This document shows, in pieces, positions 36,470-44,160 of a stretch of 64,000 nt of DNA. Position numbers and translations under genes: made by a program. The DNA lies in NCBI GenBank assembly GCA_012931725.1, contig CM022945.1:19392580-19456579 (forward strand), written 5' to 3'. Within the stretch, counting starts at the first letter, position 1, and each line of letters starts with the position of its first letter. The notes below the pieces were generated by a model. The model saw only the letters and a list, made by a program, of their open reading frames with translations, searched no databases and was not told the DNA's origin. This DNA comes from Litsea cubeba. Taxonomy: Eukaryota > Streptophyta > Magnoliopsida > Laurales > Lauraceae.

Positions 36470-39172
36470 CGGTTTGGTTCAAATCTAATGAGGCGGAGGT
36501 GGATGCTATTTTTAAAGTGCTACGGTTTTTTGCTTCATCTCTTCATTCCAGGATCTTGGTGGAAAGAGACTCTTTGAATGCTATCTCTAGGGTGTCTTCC
36601 TGTGCCTCGCCCACTTGGAGGTTTCAGTTTTATTTTAATGAGATTAAGGTGCTGTCTTCCTTGTTATCAATGGATTTCCATCATGTTGGGCAGGCAGCCA
36701 ACGGCTTCGCAAATTTGTTAGCCAATCAAGGGATGAACAAATCTCTTCCATTTTTTGTGCTTAGCAATTGTTTATGCTATGTTGGGCTAAAGGTAAAGGA
36801 GTGATTGAGGACCCAAGGAGTGATCACTCTCCACCTTGAGTGCATTGACTTCTACCTTTTTTTTTTTCTTTGACATCGTGCTTCTGTCTCTCTCTCTCTT
36901 TTGAGGTTATAACGCTTTTATACCTTTTCTCCCCTTCCACTCTTGGTCAGGTGCTTGTTTTTCTGCCATCTTTAATGAAAGTTACTGTTATTGATAAAAA
37001 AGATTCAGCATCATCATCTATCATGAAGAACCCATATGATCAATGATCTATCTAGATAAAAAAAAAAAAAACGATGTCTCTTGCATACAGTATACATTCA
37101 ACGTCTAAGGAGTAAGGTTTCTATGCACATCCTCAGGTTGAAGATCATTTAATTTCCTACTCCAAACCCCATACGGATATTTAAGAATAAAACTTTGCCA
37201 GGGCCTTACTCCTCTGAGCATCATTGAAAAGTTTCCAAATATCACTTTGGTTCATTCCTACTCCGCTATCAGTTGATACAAATGACTCCTGAGAAAATAA
37301 AACAATTCACTTAGGAATTACAGAGGTATGAGGGGAAAGAAAAGACAACAGCAACACGCTAGCAATTGCACACCTGAAGCATGTCCACATTATGGCCTTC
37401 CAACCTAGATTGCATATTAAATAGCAAAGCCATCAGACATCGCTCACTAAACAATGAGAGAGTGTGACTGTAATAACAATGCACCCATTAAACTCACTCT
37501 TTCTGTGAAGTTTCCGAAAACAAGCCTCTGCCATTCTCATTCTTCCTACAAGAAACACTCAGAGCGGGAAAAAAAGATGTAATAAATTGCAGATAATGAA
37601 GGAATATTCAAAATTTCAAATATGCAATGCTGCCAATGCATGCCAATGAACTCATGTATAAACTTTAGGACAAGCATATCTATCAAGCAAAACCATCGGT
37701 ATGAGCACATTCACATATGAAAGCATAGAAGCGCAAGTTATATGAATTCATCCAAGAGGAAATCTGCTGCCATGCAAAATAGCTGCAACATTGCATATTC
37801 ATCTACTGATTTTCTATTAGGTGAATAATTACGGTAGTTTTTGAGCTCTTCAAAGAAGACAAGTGCTTATAACCAGCAATCGCGAATGGAGGATTGATGT
37901 AACTAGCAACCAGAGTCCTCTCTACTCTAGCAGCTAGACACTCTGAATAAGCGGGATTCGACACCTAATCATATTTACAGATGAACTGCCCAAGAACCAA
38001 CAGAAAACACGAGGTATATCCAAAAGACCATCTTGTGTTTTACACATCTTGTCAAAGAAAAAGGACAGATCATCTACAACCGTTCAAAATAGCATGTCAA
38101 ATTTCTTACCATTCAAGAGCTGTAAGCCTGCAACAGTTTCAGATTCCATCTATTTAATCAAAGTCAGTTTTCATATGAATCGTTCCATGAATATAAGCAT
38201 GGCTATTGACAATTACGGCAGCGACAGCATCAAAATTAAGAGTCCATTCACGGTAATCATCCAAACTACATAAGCAACCATTTTCTGATTGCAGTCTGAA
38301 TTTCTGATTTGTGGGGAACAGGGGAAACATTTCATTATGTTTCTTCTTTACTAAAAACAATGAGAATGAGAATGGGCTTCATTAACTTTGTGGTATCCCT
38401 CCAAAAGGGACTTTATGACACACATGTCTGAGAACCAAGTCAGAAAGCCAGACCGGCCGCTGCCCACTGGATATTAGTAAAATTCACAGGAAAAATTCAA
38501 TGCCCATTTTGCAGTCATTTCTCACTAAATTCAGACTGTCCCATTACTGAGGCACCTCTTAGAAGAACAGTGGTACCAAAAACAGCAGGATGCCACTATT
38601 TCTTGAGGAGAGATTTCTTGTGCGGCTCCTCATTATTTCTTATGTAGCTGATTTTGGTACCTCTTGAACTCAACCCATAATCAATAGGTGTGTCTCTTTT
38701 AAGCTTTCCTCAAGATAGCCGAGAGTTGAATTATATTTGAATCTCTTCCTTCCTCTTCAGACATAAATTGCGTCATCTATACAGATTTAAGACTCATTCC
38801 CCAACAGATCAATAACCCATTTATTACAAAATTAAAACAAAAAGGGACTGATTGCAATTTCTATAGGTTAGGAAGGACTGAGACTCGGGTCTGTGTCTCT
38901 TTCTCGTATTATAAGTGATACTACTTGCTATAGCAACCGAAGCACAGCACAGTCGATCTAAATGTAAAACAAACAACGAACGGAAACATCAATAAGAAGA
39001 AAACGAGGGAGGAGGGAGAGAGAGAGAGAGTTAGAGGAGGTCCGTATAGTACGAATGAGTGTCTATGATACCTGGAGCAGCGAAGTTCTCGACGGGGTTT
39101 AGGGAGCGGAGGCTTGATTTTGAAGAGGCGAGATGGGAAAGATGCTGTTATTGAATTCACCAGAGCTTCCAT
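11425..39172 (-). CDS. SS5: Starch synthase V-type protein (non-canonical SS5), 20 exons
   Basis: Exons in transcript order: 39072-39172, 37498-37545, 37374-37404, 37210-37288, 31404-31532, 28353-28593, 25456-25590, 20671-20775, 19960-20058, 18648-18777, 17787-17837, 17570-17680, 16944-17053, 16619-16787, 15483-15569, 15330-15392, 14128-14241, 12553-12614, 12377-12476, 11425-11544. All introns are GT-AG, phases agree, and the total is 694 residues. Seen: a basic N-terminus (1-34) resembling a plastid transit peptide; coiled-coil-like helices (about 70-130 and 160-210); a GT5 domain from about 213 (HICTEMAPV, HIHNWQTA at 346-353); then a degenerate GT1-like half to the end (GCIYSE, LKAMKYGAAPV, DFSWDAE). 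The ADP-glucose loop KxGGL of active starch synthases reads SVGSL (227-231), and the C-terminal Glu and GGL motifs are missing. Known: SS5 is a probably inactive starch synthase relative that promotes starch granule initiation in chloroplasts. Inferred: same role here. SS4 is the nearest alternative. About 27.7 kb of gene for 2.1 kb of coding sequence. Confidence 0.92.
11626..11722. repeat. CCCACA/CACACAT minisatellite
   Basis: Imperfect repeats of CCCACAC, CCAGAC and ACATGC words in the last SS5 intron, just upstream (minus strand) of the final exon. It also makes chance open frames on both strands. Confidence 0.6.
12877..12998 (+). mobile_element. 5'-truncated L1 LINE tail
   Basis: 122 bases ending in an A-tail, flanked by a perfect 16-base duplication ATGTAGGCAACAAACT (12861-12876 and 12999-13014). 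The sequence resembles the tail of the LINE copy at 30664-31089 (TGGTATAAT.CTTTTATACC, then GGGGCTTCTTTGTAA). It sits in SS5 intron 18 in antisense to the gene. Confidence 0.85.
13330..13673 (+). mobile_element. L1 LINE 3' fragment
   Basis: A decayed frame reads like the C-terminal RNase H-like part of plant L1 elements (FHFNEIQHLES, GMTGILAKQG, NHSCNL), parallel to the copy ending at 36998. It ends in an A-rich tail at about 13646-13673. Start approximate; no target duplication identified. Confidence 0.6.
13805..14124 (+). mobile_element. L1 LINE 3' fragment
   Basis: The frame at 13853 on contains LLFGLDLSFYHVSHVANFKA, matching the end of the plant L1 RNase H-like domain. It is followed by a T-rich 3' region and a tail ending beside the donor of SS5 exon 17 (14127). 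Confidence 0.6.
15767..15878 (+). mobile_element. tRNA-derived SINE
   Basis: 112 bases with a strong box A (TAGCTCAATTGGTTAGGG) and a weak box B (GAGTACGAGTGATTC), followed by A-rich sequence. Flanked by the 11-base repeat AACAAAGCAGA (15756-15766 and 15879-15889). Lies in SS5 intron 14, antisense to the gene. Confidence 0.65.
20408..20428. repeat. (TA)n microsatellite
   Basis: About 20 bases of alternating T and A in an SS5 intron; a short (CA)n lies at about 20586-20600. Confidence 0.8.
22131..22142 (+). promoter_or_regulatory. Copia primer binding site (initiator tRNA-Met)
   Basis: TGGTATCAGAGC directly after the 5' LTR, the usual plant LTR retrotransposon site for priming minus-strand synthesis. 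Confidence 0.95.
22166..22264 (+). repeat. Tandem repeat in the copia leader
   Basis: Two 46-base units (22166-22211 and 22219-22264) that share CGCAGGGCA, GCCCCATGCCG and TGTGCGGGCG. They sit between the primer binding site and the truncated pol, close to the internal deletion. Confidence 0.8.
22178..25036 (+). CDS. Ty1/copia pol: integrase, reverse transcriptase, RNase H
   Basis: Unbroken frame of 952 residues inside the copia element. Order: leader-derived residues (1-45); remains of the GAG-pre-integrase zinc finger (CDSCKMGKGK, about 63-72); integrase core with FIDDYSRF and PQQNGVSERKNR; a Pro/Glu-rich spacer; reverse transcriptase with QMDVKNAFLHGDL and the catalytic YVDD; RNase H with DADWAGCPDTRRSTTGW, SSTESEYRA and a final LADIFTKGLP. 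Normal copia polyproteins are about 1,300-1,450 residues because gag and an aspartic protease come first; both are missing. The ATG at 22178 is just the first in frame and is unlikely to be the original start. Without its own capsid and protease it could move only with help from another copy. Confidence 0.95.
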   Translation: MPHAALCVCAGAKCAGQKGPMPCYSLVRACASDPGGVPLLMFLLNSGLINDNKVSFQDVSFNCDSCKMGKGKTLPFPLHDSLAMKCFDIVHSDVWGIAPVISHSHYKYFVTFIDDYSRFTWIYFLHGKSDVFSVFKVFSSYVENQFSTTIKILRSDSGGEYVSKDFQTFLQSKGIISQRSCPYTPQQNGVSERKNRHLLDIARSLLLASSVPTRFWPEALSTAVHVINRLTSSKLDNQTPFYRLFQKNPLYDHLRPFGCVCFVLLPPTERTKLTAQSSICAFLGYALNQKGYICYDSKANRIRVSRNVVFFEKQYFFQRHGDSNDSVSFSFLPSFSDTMPSPVTRFKPNFVYKRRNVTGVPASGSLATPTLTTTDPEPDPPPEPSAPDPPPEPSAPDPASNPTPEPLALRRSIRHTKPPDRYGFTHASLLTTLSSISIPNSYSQAVQHDCWIKAMQEEITALQTNHTWDIVTCPSSVKPIGCKWVYSVKLKSDGSLDRYKARLVALGNRQEYGIDYEETFAPVAKMTTVRTVLAIAASQSWPLYQMDVKNAFLHGDLKEEVYMRLPNGIPSSSKTDVARLRRSLYGLKQAPRAWFDKFRTTLLQLSFIQSPYDPSMFTLHSSRGSTILLVYVDDIIITGPHSDMIRQIQASLQDKFHMKDLGPLNYFLGLEVHQSKKGLFLHQHKYATDLVHLADLGDSSPVDTPLEVNAKLRQQDGDLLPDPTFYRRLVGSLVYLTITRPHLSYAVNLVSQFMTAPRHHHLVAVKRIIRYILGTSTRGLFFPVGTPLTLTAYSDADWAGCPDTRRSTTGWCVYLGDALISWKCKKQDKVSKSSTESEYRAMSSACSEILWLRGLLSELGFSQTQSTPLHADNTSAIRIAENPVFHERTKHIEVDCHFIRDEYDRKVISLPHISTEFQLADIFTKGLPRPRHEFLVRKLLLVDSPHQFEGGC
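25591..28352 (-). other. SS5 intron 6, unexplained AT-rich sequence
   Basis: 2.8 kb intron. 25830-26600 is purine-rich and reads like decayed coding sequence (many AAG/GAA/GAT words) without any frame I can name. 26670-26720 is a CACACA-rich patch. 27060-27480 has a longish frame with no recognisable motif. Confidence 0.45.
28994..29123 (+). mobile_element. tRNA-derived SINE with A-tail
   Basis: 130 bases: box A-like TGTCGCAATGGATAG, box B-like GGGATCGATCCC about 40 bases on, and an A-tail of about 17 at 29107-29122. Flanked by the perfect 15-base duplication CATGGTGGTAAGGTG (28979-28993 and 29124-29138). Inserted in SS5 intron 5, antisense to the gene. Confidence 0.88.
30664..31089 (+). mobile_element. 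5'-truncated L1 LINE with RNase H-like C-terminus
   Basis: Contains HVGRSANGFADSLAKQG followed by a stop at about 30930, then the LINE 3' region and a (TAAA)-rich tail after TTACTGATAAAA. Flanked by an 18-base duplication with two differences, AGTACTTATGCTCAAACA (30646-30663) and AGTGCTTATGCTCAGACA (31090-31107). In SS5 intron 5. Confidence 0.85.
32222..32235 (+). mobile_element. Minimal LINE tail insertion (14 bases)
   Basis: ACTGATAAAAAAAA, the exact end of the local LINE family, flanked by TGTTGTAGTCTCTG (32208-32221) and TGTTTTAGTCTCTG (32236-32249), a 14-base duplication with one mismatch. Confidence 0.7.
32490..33335 (-). mobile_element. Antisense L1 LINE fragment (zinc-binding RT region)
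   Basis: On the minus strand, DNLCWQKIIVVNSYPWCLL resembles the RT zinc-binding domain of plant L1 and TIWAIWNEGIKDSLKGK the WxIWKERN segment that follows it. Decayed, with stops. Its upstream part is tandemly duplicated (32881-33103 and 33104-33335). Confidence 0.65.
32881..33335. repeat. 223-base tandem duplication
   Basis: Unit 1 32881-33103, unit 2 33104-33335, very similar (for example TATATACCTTACAGTTAC and GGATACTCCCACAAAG in both). Unit 2 has a small internal gain (GGTTATCCGTTATCC) and a longer A run. Confidence 0.9.
34139..35675 (+). mobile_element. Non-autonomous Ty3/gypsy-derived LTR element
   Basis: LTRs 34139-34497 and 35317-35675, both 359 bases, with TGATGCAG...CTGCATCA ends and three differences between them (about 99.2% identity). 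Target duplication GAGCA (34134-34138 and 35676-35680). The primer binding site TGGTATCAGAGC begins at 34500, two bases after the LTR, and a GGGGGGAA polypurine tract precedes the 3' LTR. The interior is only 819 bases. Inserted within the LINE at 33780-36998. Confidence 0.95.
34499..35269 (+). pseudogene. Gypsy retropepsin fragment
   Basis: Open for 257 codons from the primer binding site without a convincing ATG. The first 150 residues are Pro/Ser/His-rich and unrecognised. The rest resembles the region of Ty3/gypsy polyproteins just after the aspartic protease active site (CDVLPMDSGDILLGRPW, then YTFMHDGKEVTL). The catalytic DTG/DSG core upstream, the RT, RNase H and integrase are missing, so this is a captured or deleted remnant. 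Confidence 0.8.
36434..36468 (+). repeat. Run of 35 G
   Basis: Uninterrupted G homopolymer following a T run, within the LINE. Its length may be unreliable in the assembly. Confidence 0.9.
37546..39071 (-). other. SS5 intron 1
   Basis: First intron of the SS5-type gene, between the transit-peptide exon and a 48-base exon. The donor reads CAG|GTATC and the acceptor TGTAG|G. It holds a (GA)n tract near 39010-39030 and a short open frame at 38154-38360 that is not needed to keep the reading frame. No mobile element is evident. Confidence 0.75.
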
Positions 39173-40992
39173 CCCTTACTCTGTATCTGTATCTGCTGCT
39201 GCTGCAACTACTTGTTTGGCTTTGTTCTTACTTCTTCAGTTCTTCCTAATAAGAAGAAGAAGAAGAAAAAAGTGGGACTTGGTTGGATCTCGTGACTTAT
39301 TGGAATGGGGACCCGTCGGTGTTGGGCGACGAGTTGTATCATATCATTACACCCTCATTATATGCAGAGCTGTTTTTTTTTTTTTTTTCCGTGGGTTTTC
39401 AATTTTTTTTTGAATTGGACTAATTACTCCGGACAAGCCGGGAGTTAAATCATAGTCTTAAGCCAACTGAGTTACTTCTTAAAATTAGCTTATATGCATT
39501 ATAAACCCATTTACGAGTGCTGACCAAAATTTTTTTTTTTAATTAAACTTTCTACTGAGACTTGTGAAACAAGGAGAGGGGCATAAGCTTCAAGACTCGA
39601 GAGCTTGTGCTTTTGGACAAATCGTTATATAAAATTTTCTTTATTTTTAAATACCAAGGATAATTAATTTGATCCACCTTTTTCCCTGATCAAACAGATG
39701 GTAAGGGGTTTGATGAGAAATTTTGATAGAGTTGATTAAAGTAGGTCTAGAACAAATTGACTCGGAAGTTTTTTTTTTTTTTTAAATAAACAAAAACTTT
39801 TACTTTTATTTATTTATTTATTTATTTATTTTCATTGAAAGACCTCGATTGTCTTCTCTGACATTGCTAGAACTCATTTCAAATCTCACAATACATGAAG
39901 TAACAGCCTGGAGGGCAGGAAGATTGAAGAGGTTCCAGCGTTTCTAAAATAATATGCAGAATGACCCATTTATCATGAAGATCTTATTAATCCAAAATGG
40001 ATATTTAATATACTTTAATTACTGCTCCAGTTATAATAAGCTATTTTAGAGTTCCTCTCGTAGAGAGATTTAGGAGTCCACTTGGATGTATAAAAAATAA
40101 ATTGCAAAAACAAGTAGAGAAAACTGACAGTAGAAATGTGAACCGCAGACAGCTCTCTCCAAACATGGCGCAAGGGTGGGTTTCCATAGACAAAATGCCA
40201 AACAGTCAGCCCACTTTAATTTGGCCATTTGGATGAATGATGCCTGCACTCACAAAATTATAAACTAAACCACACTCAAAAGCCAACACCTTAATAAGAA
40301 GATCTGTACTGAACCAATGACCACAAGATCCGGGTCCACCGTGAGAGAATAATCAAGTGCCGTACGTTTAAGAATGGGGAAAATGCCCAGGCATCACATG
40401 GCCCACTGAGCTAATTGTCGTATAACTTTCCTCATAACCCAGTCTTAACTGCTCATATCAAACCAAGCGCAATATGCATACCGTGAAACTAAGTCAATGC
40501 AGTCTGCTGACATGCATAAGGTGATATGAGTCAATGCAGCCGTCTTTATCTCATTTATTTATGGAGAGACAACATAATATGCAGTGGAATAACAAGACAA
40601 TCAGAAGATAACTGTTAATGAGTGAAAGAATTATAAATGTGGCTTCCACTCTCGATGATGAAGGGAAGGGAGGCAAAAAAAAAAAACTGGAACTGGAACT
40701 ATAATTTACGTTGTCATGATTTCTAGCAAACATCATTGCAGATCCAACTCAAGAATGCGGTATCTTCCCATCATTCCATGGGATTCCAAAGCTGTGGTAT
40801 GGTTACAAGTAGAATTATTGTTTTCTTGGTCCAACTACTTGAAAAAAAAAAAAAAAAAATGAACAAAATAGACAGTCAAAGCACCAGCAATCATCTAACT
40901 GCAACTTAGAACAGATACAATAGAGTTTTTAATTTAAAAAAAAATAATGTAATGACAAGCTTCCTTTATCCTGTTTTCGAGGTCAATGTTGG
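39173..40992. other. SS5 upstream / SPT2 downstream intergenic region
   Basis: Contains the promoter of the SS5-type gene (minus strand, from 39173 upward) and the 3' flank of the SPT2-type gene. AT-rich with long T/A runs near 39370, 39530, 39770 and 40840. A (TTTA)n run lies near 39805-39830. No gene or defined element was found. Confidence 0.5.
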
Positions 40993-42404
40993 CTAAAGCT
41001 TGCGCTTCTTCGCCTCCTTCCGCATTCTCATTCTTCTCTCTTCCTCTTCAATGAGGCGTTGCTCCCACTCATCCTCGTCTCTGGCAATCTTGGCGCTGCA
41101 AAGGCAACAGATAGAAACCATCAACCACAGTCCATGACATCACAAACTGAAAATATCTGACAAAATCAATATTTGATGATAGGAATGGAAGTTGTCGTTG
41201 CTTGAAAAGTAATTAAGAGGAATCAGAAGCTCCAGAATAGGGGACTGAGTAAAAGAAGCATTGTGGCAGTCCACTTCTCATTAAGGCAGACTATTGGATC
41301 AACATTATCTACCTTGAATTGCAACTCGACCAAAAGAGTCAGATGACTTCAGGGTGATCTCACTAGCCTATTTATCTTGAGCCAGAGACATGGGTCCTGA
41401 ATTGGCATCATTCTAGAAATGTTTGTTCAGAATGAAACATTCCCAGGAGGATACAAAACAGGCCCATAACTTCCACACACACTGATGTAGTAATATTTGA
41501 TGTGCTTTGATATAGGAGAAGTGCACCCCAACACCTCCTGTTAGAACTCATGATCCTGTCACCTTAATGATTTCTCATCTCATTGTACGTTGCCTAAGGC
41601 GACTTGCCTCAGGATATGCTTTCAACATGCTATAATTGTCGGCACAAATCTATCAAACCATGATCAAGAACGACAAAGGATAGCAAGTTCAGTCAGATTC
41701 TCCCAGCTGTGGTGCATGTGGGATCATTATTCAACAGTATTGTGGACCACTGCTGCACCATTTTATCCCAGCGGTGGTGCATGTGGGATCAACCTTTTGG
41801 TAATATAATAATGGACCATTTTCCAACAGAGTAAAAAACCGCTGTCTCCCTCTTACTCTAGATCCACCATTTGCTGAGTTCCAACAATCAGAATGCAGAC
41901 CCATTTAGAACATGGGGTTCTCAAGTGGAAGAGATTTTGGGTGTCCCTATCCACCATAGGTCCTACCACTTTTGAGCTCATCCAATACAATTTCAACTTT
42001 TTTAAATAAAAATGAGATCACTCTATACCTTCTTTCTTTTTTTCTTTTTTTCTTTTTTTTTTTTTTTAATATTACCTTCTTCTTTCTTCTTTTGAAATGT
42101 CGTCAAAGTTTGCCTCCATGTCACTAACATCATCATCAACATCAGCATATTTCTTTGGATTATACCTGCAAACAGTATGATTCATCAATCATAATATTGC
42201 CCCTGGTTTATCAGCTTGCTTATACTAAGAGGGGTCATGAGAGCAAAGCTAGACAAAAATGAAAACTTAAAATATAAAAACACATGTATATAAGAACAGT
42301 GTGGATACACAAGTTGAAACTCAAGTGGGAGGATGTTCACAAAACCTTGAACGTAATATATCTGAAATTGAATGAATCATGTATAAAGCCCTTAGCCCCT
42401 GAGG

Positions 42405-42541
42405 AAGGGATGAATGTTTCCAGTTGGACAGTTGGACAGCAACAACCACCAAAACATTCACCCTCCCCTCACGATGGGATGAATTTTCCAGTTGGACTGG
42501 TGGATGGCAACAACCACCAAAACACTCACCCTCTCAATACC
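42405..42541. repeat. Tandem duplication of about 70 bases
   Basis: GGATGAAT, TTCCAGTTGGAC, GGCAACAACCACCAAAACA and CACCCTC recur in two adjacent units within an SPT2 intron. A shorter local repeat (GTGGTGCATGTGGGATCA) lies at about 41708 and 41774. Confidence 0.75.
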
Positions 42542-44117
42542 TAAAAAATCACACTATTGCCTTCCCAAAGTTCATAATTCTTTCCATGACCTCTTCTACA
42601 ATTGGGTCACTCCTTTTCATCAAAGTATTAGAAGCAGCATAGTCGACAAGTCATTTTCATCCATGGGGTCGATTGCTATGGGAATCAGTAACATCAGTAT
42701 AATTGGAGAATTTGGAAGCAGTAACAGTGATATAACACACTAGAGTAGTCACAGATTAAGTTCAGACCTGTATAAAGATAGAATGACATAAGTACAAGTT
42801 CCAGCTAGGAAAAATAAGTCTTAACTAGGATGAAGCTATTTAAACTTTGCAGGGCATGATAATCAAGAAAAGGCCCCATGTTATCACTTGGGCCAGCAGC
42901 AAAGCACATCCCCATGGATATTTCAACAAAATGAACAAGAGCTGGTGCACTCTTAGGAACGCAATTTCAAATAAAACCTCAATCAGGAGCTCACTGAGTT
43001 CTAATGATTATTAGGAGCTCCCATTTCAGAAGTACTTCTATTGTATGGCATTTGAAATTCCTTGATAAAATGTTCTATAGCTCTGTACTAAAACAAATTA
43101 AGATGATCGTTCAAATAAAAGAACTGCATGAAATAATTCAAATAAAAAAAATTCAGAATACATTTAATTAAATTAAAAAAAAAAAATGTTTTCTGCACCT
43201 TCTAACATTCAGTTAAAAGCAGTGACTCTTATTTTGGATAGAGTAGAATTTAGGGAGTTCCAAAGCATCAAGTTTTGAGCATTCAACCACAAAGTTGGAA
43301 GAGCATTGAATCAAACATAGAGTACACAAAGTTGTCAAAATGTGGAAATTTTTATTAATATCCGTCTTTATTTCGAATATTTTCTCCCCATTTCTACCTT
43401 TCTTGTTACTTGTTTTCTTTTATGAGTTATCTGCATTTCTTTCTGTTGGATTGTCCAGTCAGTGACTCTCCGATGCTATGGGAATTGGGGAGCCACCAGA
43501 TTGTACAGTTTCAATAGTTATATTTCTTACTTTTACACTTTTAGCATTTTATCCTGTGTTTATATTACACACATAAACCTAATTTCATCTTACAAAATGA
43601 TAATGCCAAACCGTCCAACATTCCTCTGGTTAAAAACTTTTCTTTTCCAATTTTACATCAGCAAATTGTGGATTTCAGCGCATTTAATCATGGTATGATG
43701 ACACTGACCATCATGGCACAATGCAGTCTATAGAAGCGGAACAATGGGATAATGATACCATTTCAGAAAAAAGAAAAACAATGGGATAATAATGATAAGT
43801 TGAAATAGAAATATTACCCAAACATATTCCTGATCATTCTGATAGCCTCTTCACCATCATCCATGTCTTCATCAGAGTACCGATTCACAGGCCTCTTTTT
43901 TGGCCGATCCTCCCACATAGAACGTGCTGGCATTTGCTTGGGAGTTGGGAGGCTTCATCTGTAGGTAAGGCATGTAAGGAAAAAAAAAGGCATCAGAAAC
44001 TATGTTATACAGGTATGCAATGGATACAGCAGAAACATGACACGAAATGGAAAGGAAAAGCACACTGATTTCACAGAGAAAATGATGTATATGATTCGAA
44101 CAACATAGATAAGTTGC

Positions 44118-44123
44118 TCTCTC

Positions 44124-44158
<35 letters not shown>

Positions 44159-44160
44159 CA
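44118..44160. repeat. (TG)n(AG)n compound microsatellite
   Basis: In the SPT2 intron immediately after the donor at 44165 (minus strand reads GTCTCTGTCTCTCTC). Confidence 0.85.

Larger units (their letters stand above)
33780..36998 (+). mobile_element. L1 LINE 3' part, split by a gypsy-derived element
   Basis: Before the insertion: KAGRGVDSVLVDDWLSGG, an L1 motif after the RT. After it: LSNVFICRDEENLCMWKSS, CPLYGKDKEVIGHLFIHCDF (zinc-binding RT), LWSMWKEGNERVFRG, EAEVDAIFKVLRFFAS and HHVGQAANGFANLLANQG (RNase H-like). Several frameshifts. It ends in TTATTGATAAAAAAG at about 36998. The 5' end is truncated and approximate. Lies in SS5 intron 4 on the strand opposite to the gene. Confidence 0.85.

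Noticed and set aside
38154..38360. Open frame on the minus strand as an SS5 exon
   Set aside because: Exon 39072-39172 joins exon 37498-37545 in phase without it, and it has no good splice sites or starch synthase motif.
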